Made by a program: the position numbers and the translations under genes. This document shows positions 22,608-32,200 of a DNA stretch of 64,000 nt, one piece after another (position 1 is the stretch's first letter; every line of letters starts with the position of its first letter). The stretch is from Corydoras sp. C115 (taxonomy: Eukaryota > Chordata > Actinopteri > Siluriformes > Callichthyidae), in assembly GCA_019802505.1 (NCBI GenBank), contig JAFMOC010000042.1, forward strand, positions 1,877,501 through 1,941,500, given 5' to 3'. Under the pieces are notes generated by a model, which saw nothing but the letters and a program-made list of their open reading frames with translations, was not told where the DNA came from and did not search any database.

Positions 22608-23612
22608 TTAAAGGTGTAGGGACACCAAAAAACTAGAGGTGCAAATGAGCGAGTGAGCAGGCTCGGTGGCGGGCGGCCCCTGGTGGACAGGCTGGGCGGC
22701 CTGCAGCCCCTGGTGGACGGGCTGGGCGGCGTGCGACCCCTGGTGGACCACGACAGGTGTCCATGCTGGTGGGTCAGTGGCAGGAACGCACGCCGAGGGG
22801 ACCTTGGCAGGAACGCACGCAGGAGGGGCCTCGGCGGATTCGCACGCTGGCTGGACCTCGGCGGGCTCGCATGCTGGCTGGACCTCGGCGGGCGCGCACG
22901 CTGACTGGACCTCGGCGGGCACGCACGCTGGCTGGACCTTGGCGGGCACGCACGCTGGCTGGACCTCGGTGAGCACGCACGCAGGAGGGACCTCGGTGAG
23001 CACGCATGCAGGAGGGACCACGGTGGGCACGCACACTGGATGGACCTCGGCGGGCACATCCGCTGGGTGGACCTCGGCGGGCATGCACACTGGGTGGACC
23101 TCGGTGGGCATGCACACTGGAGGCGCTGTGGGAGGGATGGCACACTCGGAGGGGCTGGTGTGTCCAGACCGGCTGGCACCCACTGGCATGTGGGTGTGAT
23201 GAGCTCCCTCTGGCCGGTCGGCCGCATCAGCACCTCCAGTACACCGTTCATTCTCCACCTCCGCCTCGGGATCGCCATCCTGCATACAGTAGAGGTACAC
23301 CCCCACCGCTACACCCAAGGACAGAGCCACAGATGTATACGCCATGGGGAAGACAGACTGGACAGACGAGACAAGGGGATGGACCACATTCAAGCCACAT
23401 GCATCCACATTTACAGACTCTAGTGGTGGCTCCGATACCGCCCCCTTGCAGCGCGACTCAGACACGGCGTGATCCGGCGCAGCCGCATCACGTGACTGAC
23501 CCGCAGCATGCGTACCGAGCTCAACAGCTGCGCAGCGTGCACGCTGCGTCTTTAAGGAGGGTTCGTACAGGCAGAATATGCCCATACTGGTACGACTCGC
23601 CCGCCTCGTCAT
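22608..23612 (-). CDS. Repeat protein frame of the minus-strand LTR element
   Basis: A 334-codon frame. About residues 88-108 form a hydrophobic segment (AYTSVALSLGVAVGVYLYC) that could span a membrane. From about residue 160 to 275 follows a 9-residue repeat of the VPAEVQPAC type, repeated a dozen or more times, from the 27-bp minisatellite at about 22790-23130. A VHQGLQAAQP repeat follows near the end. I recognise no family. The frame is intact over 1 kb, but GC-rich repeat DNA makes chance openness likely. It overlaps a shorter upstream frame. Confidence 0.35.
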   Translation of the reverse strand: MTRRASRTSMGIFCLYEPSLKTQRARCAAVELGTHAAGQSRDAAAPDHAVSESRCKGAVSEPPLESVNVDACGLNVVHPLVSSVQSVFPMAYTSVALSLGVAVGVYLYCMQDGDPEAEVENERCTGGADAADRPEGAHHTHMPVGASRSGHTSPSECAIPPTAPPVCMPTEVHPVCMPAEVHPADVPAEVHPVCVPTVVPPACVLTEVPPACVLTEVQPACVPAKVQPACVPAEVQSACAPAEVQPACEPAEVQPACESAEAPPACVPAKVPSACVPATDPPAWTPVVVHQGSHAAQPVHQGLQAAQPVHQGPPATEPAHSLICTSSFLVSLHL

Positions 23613-23757
23613 CGGAGATCTCGATCAGATCGAGACCCTCCTCTGCGCAGAGCGTTTTAAAACCATTCCTCCACATCCACTTATCATCGGAGTCGTACCA
23701 CTCCGACACCACTGACTTAGAGCCGTCCTTACGGCTCCGGGACGGTGGGCTTCGCAT
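23521..23757 (-). CDS. Small acidic reading frame in the LTR element
   Basis: A 78-codon frame upstream of and partly overlapping the repeat frame, in another phase. It reads as ordinary protein-like sequence (EWYDSDDKWMWRNGFKTL, then LIEISDDEAGESYQYG), Trp- and Asp-rich, not low complexity. I recognise no family. It may be a Gag remnant or a captured host fragment. Confidence 0.35.
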   Translation of the reverse strand: MRSPPSRSRKDGSKSVVSEWYDSDDKWMWRNGFKTLCAEEGLDLIEISDDEAGESYQYGHILPVRTLLKDAACTLRSC

Positions 23758-24310
23758 ACCGGCGCACTCGCGGACACGACGGAGGGCGCCGCGAGTATGA
23801 GGGTTTACGCAGGTAACAGAAATGGAATTTATTTTTAAAGGTGTACGGACACCAAAAAACTAGAGGTGCAAACGAGCGAGCGAACATAAAACTAAGACGT
23901 GCCCGGAGGAAGGGGAACACGGAAACTAAATACAAAAACACCTGATCACGTGCACAAAAATAAACCAATCAAAGGAACCAATCAAAGGACAGAACAGAAC
24001 AGAACAACAGAAGAACAGGTGCCCTAGGCACCTGTTACAGATATATGCTTACAGACTTGTGTAAAGATTTGGCCATATAATATATGTTGTTAATTAAGAA
24101 GGCACAAACTGATTTATTAACCAAACAGTAATCAAACACACATTTTAAAATCCTAATTAACAATTATTGTCTGTCTGAATTCATTTATTCATTTTCTTAG
24201 CCTCATTTTAAAAGACGTTATGGGAATTTCTAAAATCCTAACCATTTATTAACAGGACATTACAAAAAAATACCCCATACAATTTAAGAAGGTTGAGAAA
24301 TTGTAAAAAT

Positions 24311-24690
24311 CATGTTACCATTTATGAGAATAAGCTATGAGAACATTGGAAAAAAATAAAAAATAAAAAAGCACTTAGAATTTTATCTCTGTGTTTATCA
24401 AAGTTTGTTTACTAGGAAAAAAACTGTGGAAAAAACAGTACTTGAGAAGAAAAAATTAATGTTTTTTTTTTTTGCTTTCAAGGTTCTCAAGTTGCACCAT
24501 TAAAGCCAAGATTCAGACTCGTAAATTTTTTTAGATGGGTAGCTGGGGGAGCTGTGATGAATGTGTACAATTTATGTGGTTTATGGGGTTTGTTATCAAC
24601 TCCTATATAGTAAAGTTCTGCATCAATTATATATGCTGTACATTGTTTTTTCTTGTCACCTGCAAGTTTTCCCATGTTGTTTTATGTATG
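24311..24690 (+). repeat. Dispersed AT-rich repeat, copy 2
   Basis: Counterpart of 14428-14760, with CATGTTACCATTTATGAGAA, a poly-A/poly-T stretch, TTTTTAGATGGGTAG and GTTATCAACTCC. No gene is visible in it, nor in 24690-25280. Confidence 0.5.
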
Positions 24691-25282
24691 TTGCTAATTA
24701 ATAAATTACAAGATTTTATTACCCGAACTAAGTAATTAAACAACAGACATTTACTCTGTATTAATTCATTAATTCCTAATTCCAAGCGTCCTATTCTAGT
24801 CAGAGTTCTGGGAATTACTGGGACATATAAGAGTGGAAAACACCTTGTGTTTTGGTGCTCTGAAAGAGAAACATTAAGTTATTCACATGAGAACAGAAAG
24901 TAAGGATAAACAACAAAGTATTTATTAATAAAAATTCTTGGGAAATACTTAAAGATTAGCTAAGCCAAGATAAGCCAAAAAAAAAAAGATAAGCCAAAAA
25001 AGGCCTAAACAAAACAACCCCAAAACAATAACACAAGCAGGCTGCTACGAAGAGGACTAGAATACAAGTGGATAGGGCAAGCACTAGAATGGTATGCTAA
25101 CAAAAATCAAAAGGGTAGAGAGGTTTATGTGAAAAGGCCAAGAAAAAACAGCATAAACAACTATATACAGAACCAATCAAAAGGACACACCTCCTGTTTG
25201 CTCTGCTCATTATCCATATGATTATTTAGTTAAACAATTCCAAACCGTAGTCCATCTGTTTGCAGACCACAGTACATACTAA

Positions 25283-25640
25283 GTAAGTACAAGTAAGTCA
25301 GTAACTTATATAGCACTTTTTACAGCAGTACATTGTCACAGAGAAGCTTTACAGTGTTATGGGCCTGAACCCCCAAAGATCAAGACGAAGCGACACTAAC
25401 AAATAAACCTTGGGAGGACCAAGGCTCTTTAGGTGACTCTTCCTTCTTGAGCAGCCGGGCAGCATCAACAGTGTAGGACAGCCATGTACAGATTATGCAG
25501 TGATCAGGTGTCCGTATTCATCAATTGGAAAAAGTCCAGTGCTGACTGTCCTGCAGAATTCAATGCCACTAGTCCATCAGAAATGCAGGTTCCATCCAGT
25601 AATTGTCATTGCTGTAGTGCTCCGGCAATGATGGACAAAG
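25283..25640 (-). mobile_element. L2 3' UTR fragment, old
   Basis: Contains TATATAGCACTTTTTACAGCAGTACATTGTCAC and CCTTGGGAGGACCAAGGCTC-type sequence, the reverse complement of the L2 tail, more diverged than the copies at 32105 and 44781. Confidence 0.7.
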
Positions 25641-26299
25641 ACTGAATACACATAAAACAAATCGGCGACGCCTCAAATGAATACATACTGTCTTAGTGCC
25701 CTTTACTCTGTGCTCTAATGGTCAGGACCCTATCTATATGGTAAATGAAAAAAGTAGACAATGGAGCACGAAAGCAGTGTATTCAAACTTTTGACTGGTA
25801 CTGTACAAACCAACAAAAACAAACTTTAGTGAGTAAATAATAACAGAATTATTAAAAGGCAAACAATTGGAATATGACTCTTAACAATCCATAAACCACC
25901 TGAGAGATATAAAAGTCCCAAAAGGTTCTCTTAAGGGTGGCCTAAGCCTTGGCCTTGGACTTGGGCCATAAGTCAATCTATCAGAAATCAGATAAATCAG
26001 TTTAATAGATAAACAGTGTCTTCAATCTCAAAATGAGGTTCAGTGAATTTTTTTAACTAGAATAAATAAGAAATCGGTACCGAGCTCTAGCAATGTTTTG
26101 CCACGATATTTCCTACAATAACGTTACACACAAAAAATGTGAAAATACTTAAATGTGATATGGTACGAATTTGCCAATAGATGGCGCTACAACACTGCAT
26201 ATTCTAGCCTTTCTCTCTTCTCCATCTTTTCAACAATTCTGCAGCAAGTATTTTTGAAAATAGTTGGAATTTCACAGATTTCGTTTTCATATAGTAAAA
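25640..26299. other. Unannotated AT-rich stretch
   Basis: No gene or assignable repeat seen. Confidence 0.5.
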
Positions 26300-26334
26300 C
26301 ATTCGTTCATTCATTATCTTCCACATAATCCTCG

Positions 26335-26385
<51 letters not shown>

Positions 26386-26710
26386 TCTGTAAGTAAGTGT
26401 GCCCAGAAATAGATTGGCCCCCTGTCCTGGGTAGGGGGGTTTCCCATTCAGGGGAGAATGTTTTGAGTGCAGGGTTGATACCCCCAGGACTGGGGGTCAA
26501 TCTATTGCATTAATTAGACAGACACACACGCCATATGGGACAATTAAGACTATTTAATTCACCTTGAATTCGTGTTTTTGGTCTGAGGGAGTAAACCAGA
26601 GAACACGGGGGAAACCCATGCGGCCATTGGGAGAAACTCCACTCAAATTGGGATTTGAACCTGGATCTGCTGGCCACTAAGCCACCATGCTGACCACTAA
26701 GCCACCATGT
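26300..26710 (-). mobile_element. SINE, minus strand, split by a G tract
   Basis: Tail at about 26310-26330, then an uninterrupted run of 49 G (26336-26384), then SINE body and head ending in the tRNA-like part near 26700. Confidence 0.7.
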
Positions 26711-26845
26711 TGAAATTATTTATAGTAGTCATAATAGACATAAAATGCCTAGGTGTAAGGTTAGGGTGGTGTGGAGGGAGATATTGACCTAAAACCAAAA
26801 ATGAATATGGCATCAGCAGAAAACTGGGATCACATGGCTCTAGGA

Positions 26846-28311
26846 TTTAATCATTCATTCATTCATTCATTCATTCATTCATTATCTCCCGCTTTACCCT
26901 CTATTAGGGTCACGGTGGAGTTCCCCATGCCCATCCAGGGGAGAACTTCTCGGGCGCTGGGCAGATAGACCCAGGACAGGGCGCCAATCCATCGCTGGGC
27001 ACACACTCACTCACACAAACACACTCTATATGGGGCAATTTTTGAGAATTCAATTGACTTGATCCATGTTTTTGGACTGTGGGAGGAAACCGGAGAACCC
27101 GGAGGAAACCCACGCAGACACGGGGAGAACATGGAAACTCCACCCAGATTGGGAGTAAAACATCCGCATTCAGTTCTTTCATTCATTCGTTATCTCCCGC
27201 CTTATCCTCTATTAGGGTCGCCGTGGGGTTCCCCATGCCCATCCAGGTGAGAACTTCTCGGGCGCTGGGCAGATAGACCCAGGACAGGGCGCCAAACCAT
27301 CGCTGGGCACACACTCATTCACACAAACACACTCTATATGGGGCAATTTTGGAAAATTCAATTGACTTGATCCATGTTTTTGGAGGAAAGGAAGGGAGGA
27401 AAGCGGAGAACCCGGAGGAAACCCACTCAGACACGGGGAGAACATGGAAACTCCACCCAGATTGGGATTCGAACCGGGAATCCCTAGCGCTGAGAGGCGA
27501 ATGTGCTAACCACTAAGCCACCGTGCTGCCCAGGATTTGATCACTGCTGAGTAAAACATCCGCATTCAGTTCTTTCATTCATTCATTATCTCCCGCCTTA
27601 TCCTCTATTAGGGTCGCTGTGGGGTTCCCCATGCCCATCCAGGTGAGAACTTCTCGGGCGCTGGGCAGATAGACCCAGGACAGGGCGCCAATCCATCGCT
27701 GGGCACACACTCATTCACATAAACACACTCTATATGGGGCAATTTTTGAGAATTCAATTGACTTGATCCATGTTTTTGGAGGAAAGGAAGGGAGGAAAGC
27801 GGAGAACCCGGAGGAAACCCACGCAGACACGGGGAAAACATGGAAACTCCACCCAGATGGGGATTCGAACCGGGAATCCCTAGCGCTGAGAGGCGAACGT
27901 GCTAATCACTAAGCCACCGTGCCGCCCAGTATTTGATCACTGCTGAGTAAAACATCCGCATTCAGATCTTTCATTCATTCATTATCTCCCGCCTTATCCT
28001 CTATTAGGGTCGCCGTGGGGTTCCCCATGCCCATCCAGGTGAGAACTTCTCGGGCGCTGGGCAGATAGACCCAGGACAGGGCGCCAATCCATCGCTGGGC
28101 ACACACTCATTCACACAAACACACTCTATATGGGGCAATTTTGGAGAATTCAATTGACTTGTTCCATGTTTTTGGAGGAAAGGAAGGGAGGAAAGCGGAG
28201 AACCCGAAGGAAACCCACTCAGACACGGGGAGAACATTGAAACTCCACCCAGATTGGGATTCGAACCGGGAATCCCTAGCGCTGAGAGGCGAACGTGCTA
28301 ACCACTAAGCC
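26846..28311 (-). repeat. Tandem array of a SINE-containing 396-bp unit
   Basis: Three full units and a shorter first one follow each other. The unit consists of a - strand SINE plus about 50 bp of non-SINE sequence (TGAGTAAAACATCCGCATTC, seen at about 27150, 27550 and 27945). Equivalent points lie exactly 396 bp apart (27212, 27608, 28004). The first unit lacks the tRNA-like head. The array was therefore made by duplication after a SINE insertion, not by repeated insertion. Confidence 0.85.
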
Positions 28312-28506
28312 ACCGTGGGTTTCCTCCGGGTTCTCCGGTTTCCTCCCACAGTCCAAAAACATGGATCAAGTCAATTGAATTCTCAAAAATTGCCCCATAT
28401 AGAGTGTGTTTGTGTGAGTGAGTGTGTGCCCAGCGATGGATCGGCGCCCTGTCCTGGGTCTATCTGCCCAGCGCCCGAGAAGTTCTCACCTGGATGGGCA
28501 TGGGGA
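28312..28506 (+). mobile_element. Inverted partial SINE at the end of the array
   Basis: Starts at GTGGGTTTCCTCC and runs in + orientation to GGATGGGCATGGGGAA, directly abutting the last - strand unit, so the two can pair over nearly 200 bp. It is followed again by the linker ACTGCTGAGTAAAACATCCG. Confidence 0.8.
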
Positions 28507-28689
28507 ACACAGGATTTAACCACTGCTGAGTAAAACATCCGCATTCGGTTCTCAACTATTAAATTTCTGTAGCTAGGCAAAAGCTACAAGTAATCTGTAA
28601 ACGACTGTGAAGCAGTGTGTACCCCAGTGCAAGAATTGGCCTAGAAACACCCGTGCCAACAGGGCAACGTGGTAAGCAACCGTAACCAC

Positions 28690-28930
28690 CCAGGACGGAG
28701 TTGTTTTTCCCAAAGAGGGGCGTGATTTTCCCTTCGTTGACGCTTCGTCGCTTCGGCCAGGCCCCGCCTTCGAACCCACCCCCTCCTTCATGCCTCCACT
28801 ATCTGCTCACGTGACTCAGCGCTGGCGCAGCTTTGCATCTGGCACATTCCTGTATCGCATCAACAGCACAGCAGCACGGCTCTTCGGAACCAGCCGGAGA
28901 TTCGATAACGCCGCCATCGTGGACAACAGC
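28690..28930 (+). promoter_or_regulatory. app: Putative app promoter and 5' UTR
   Basis: GC-rich relative to its surroundings and TATA-less. Visible elements are a GC-box-like GGCCCCGCC near 28760, and an E-box CACGTG (28808-28813) overlapping an AP-1/MARE-like TGACTCAGC (28812-28820). Mammalian APP promoters are also TATA-less and GC-rich with E-box and AP-1 sites. The transcription start cannot be read from sequence. An upstream ATG at 28790 is in frame with the main start and has no stop between. Confidence 0.55.
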
Positions 28931-28990
28931 ATGGGCGAACGGACGCTTTTTCTGCTGCTGCTGGTGGCGGCCACGTCGTTGGCAGTAGAG
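28931..28990 (+). CDS. app: app exon 1: signal peptide
   Basis: 20 codons: Met-Gly-Glu-Arg, a Leu-rich core, then TSLAVE. The start has A at -3 and G at +4, a good Kozak context. Donor GTAAGA, phase 0. I chose this ATG over the in-frame ATG at 28790 because the signal peptide must be N-terminal. Confidence 0.92.
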
Positions 28991-29148
28991 GTAAGAAAGC
29001 GTGGAGTGTGTGTGTGTGTGTGTGGTTCTAATTGCTGAACGCTTCGTGAAGCAGAGGAGCGACGGCGGCCTGGATGAAAAGAGGCAGACAGTCAGCAGCA
29101 GCGCTGTCAGTCTGCGTGACGCGCCTGGTTCCTTCAGTCTGCGTGCTG

Positions 29149-29208
<60 letters not shown>

Positions 29209-32200
29209 TCTGTGCAATCGATCGAACATTATTATTCCAAATATCAGCACAAGCTGCAAGTCAGGCGGACCGATCTTAACCTGACGTGCTTTGTTAAACT
29301 AACGAAGGTGCGAATGGAAGCTGGATGGGCTGAAGCCATTGCGAACTGATGTGATTAATCTGCCCTTTAATGTAATCGGATTCCTTAAGCTCCCCGCCAG
29401 ACGATTATCTAACTATTCTGCCTGCCACCATGGCACAAGGATTTGCAGTCGGCAGGGATTTGTAAAAGCGATGTGTGATGGGGTAGAAAGAAAAGCAGTG
29501 GCTTTTGCTTCTTTTTTATAAATATGAACTGGGTTTTAGACTATATAACGTAGTACTGATACAAACGATGTAGACGGCGTTATGTAACATCAAAACAACA
29601 TTACGATTCTACGCATGTGAGCCTTCAAGCGTAACGGAATGCGTCTGTCATCTCGCGTTGAGCAAAGACAAGGTGTCCGCGTTGCACCTTACGCCACGGA
29701 ATTGTTGAATTCTGTAGATGTTTTGCGTTTTATCGGGATGTGAGGGCTGGTTTCGGGTTTGGACCGAACGATGCTGTTTGACAGAAGCAAGATGGCGGCG
29801 ACGAACTGCGGTGTTTCATTAAGCCGACACAGCGAGCATCGTATAGCACCAGCCAAACTGCAGTGATGTTCCACTGAAATAAGACTTATGTAATGTAAAT
29901 CGACACTATACAGCACTAAAATACAATTTCGTTTTGAGGACATAAATAAATATCCAATGGATCTGGCTAAGCCAGGACACGGTGTACAGATTCATATCAT
30001 AATTCATCCATTCATCATCTAATTCAGGTTTTCATCCTCCACAGGGTCACAAAGGGCTCACTGAATGAAAGGCAAAGAAACAGCTTGGATAGTAATCTGT
30101 CGATTTTTTTTCAGATGAATCGATTGGTAATCAGATTAAAAAAGCAAAATTGGTTTCCAGCAGATAATATAATAAACCAAACTGTCTTTGTACAGAAGTT
30201 GTTTTTAACAACTAGGATGTGATTGTGTTTGAAATTAAAATAGCATCTACAAAATAATGAAAAATAAAAACTTTTAATGTTGAAAGATTTTCCTTAATCA
30301 AACATGGCACTCTTAGGGGCACTATTGAAACAAAAAATGCTTTAGCATTAACAGCTTTATCAAAGATCCAATCACAGCCACATGAGATTTAATAATTGAA
30401 CTAAAATATAAAGCACATTAGAATTATGGTGGAATATTTTTAAATGAGTCTTTTACTATTACCAAAAATGTCTTATCAGAAATACTGGACGTAAAAATGT
30501 ATCTTTTTTTATTGGTTGTAACTTTAAATGATTAAATCACTAAGTAATGAATAGGTTCTTAGAGAAAAAAAAACTGCACTGACTGTACCTATGATGGCAC
30601 ATATACCACAAACATCGTGGACAATAAAATCCTATGGACTATATCCATTTTATGGACTATAAATGTTGACTATAGATTTTCTTGTTGACTATGTACAAGC
30701 GAGGCACGGTGGCTTAGTGATTAGCACGTTCGCCTCTCAGCACTAGGGATTCCCGGTTCGAATCCCCATCTGGGTGGAGTTTCCATGTTCTCCCCGTGTC
30801 CGCGTGGGTTTCCTCCGGGTCCTCCGGTTTCCTCCCACAGTCCAAAAACATGGATCAAGTCAATTGAGTTCTCCAAATTGCCCCCTATAGAGTGTGTATG
30901 TGTGAGTGAGTGTTTGCCCAGCGATGGATTGGCGCCCTGTCCTGGGTGTATCTGCCCAGCGCCTGAGACGTTCTCCCCTGGATGGGCATGGGGAACCCCA
31001 CCGCGACCCTAATATAGATAAAGCGGAATAGAATGAATGAAATGAATGAATGAATGTACAAGTGAGGACATTCAAATTTGTCTGAATGCAATTGTCTGAA
31101 AACATGGCCCATGAGCAGTATTAAGAAAAGCTGCATGTTTCTACACAAGGACAACAAAAAAGTGGTTAATAATGCACTACTACAATCATATTAAATGTGT
31201 TAAAGTCTTAAAATAATATGGTAAGATAAAAAAACAAAACAAGTAAACCGAACTTCTGACGCTGTTTTGCTGCCATGTGGATGTTTTGCTGCATTAACTC
31301 CCCGGTGTGGACGTTTAAAAGCTTGTGCATAGCAGTTATACTGTTGTGAAAAGACATCTCCACTTTGCAAATCTGACAGAGCACCACATTGTTGTGTTTC
31401 TCTCTGAAGTGTTTCCACAATAGATGCACGCGGGCAATTTTTAGCTGCTGCGCTCCGGATAAATGTATTTTTCCGGTAGACGCGTCGATGCAAGATATGC
31501 AAATTGATGTATTTTTGTAATCGATTACGTCGACGTAGTCGATGTGTTGCAATGTTTGCTGTGGTGTGCAGATCTTCAAACCATAGTCACCAATGCTCTG
31601 AGGTGAGAGAAAATGGTAGATATGAATTTACATTTTTAAAAATTTAATCTGATTAAATTACACAATGATGCAGGCAAGTTGAAATTACATAAATGAATAT
31701 TGGGTAATGCTTAATTTGATGAGAATAAAGGGGAAAATCAATTAATACATATGATCAGATCTCTATTTTGTATACATAGATCCATATTTCTATTAGAATT
31801 TTTTTGTTATTTTAAACTAATTTTTAAATAGCTAAATCTCTTTTTACCTCTCCCATCTACTGTAACTGCTGCTGAGAATGCGAATTTCTTCATTGTGGGA
31901 CAAATAAAGGTGTATCTTATCTTTGTAAAGGTGTATCTTATATTAAAGATTTTAGATAATGATTATTTTGATAATTGTCAATTATTTTCCAATTAAAAAG
32001 AAAAACAAGCAAAAAAGGAAAACAAGCAAAATTTGATTTCCAGCATTTTATTTAATGAACCAAACTGTCTTTGTTGTTTTCAACAACACACATAAAACAT
32101 TAAGTTCAAGTTCAAGTTATTTATTTATATAGCGCTTTTTACAACAGTACATTGTCACAAAGCAGCTTTACAGAATGAAAAGCCTTTAAACCCCCAAAGA

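Larger units (their letters stand above)
22492..24039 (-). mobile_element. Non-autonomous LTR element, minus strand
   Basis: On the + strand it starts TGTCACACTC and ends CCTGTTACA, flanked by GATAT on both sides (22487-22491, 24040-24044). The two ends share an LTR-like block (ACACCAAAAAACTAGAGGTGCAAA at about 22620 and 23846) next to an A/T-rich AATAAA region, so each end is a diverged or partly deleted LTR. The upstream LTR in element orientation lies at the right (about 23800-24039). No pol motifs are visible. The interior is GC-rich and holds a 27-bp minisatellite. Confidence 0.8.

Noticed and set aside
27212..28237. Repeated 77-codon frames ending GTPRRP and similar ones elsewhere
   Set aside because: All are translations of the SINE body in one or other strand.
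29074..29349. Frames of repeated Val-Cys or Tyr-Ile residues (also near 19545 and 54122-54446)
   Set aside because: They are translations of GT and TA microsatellites.
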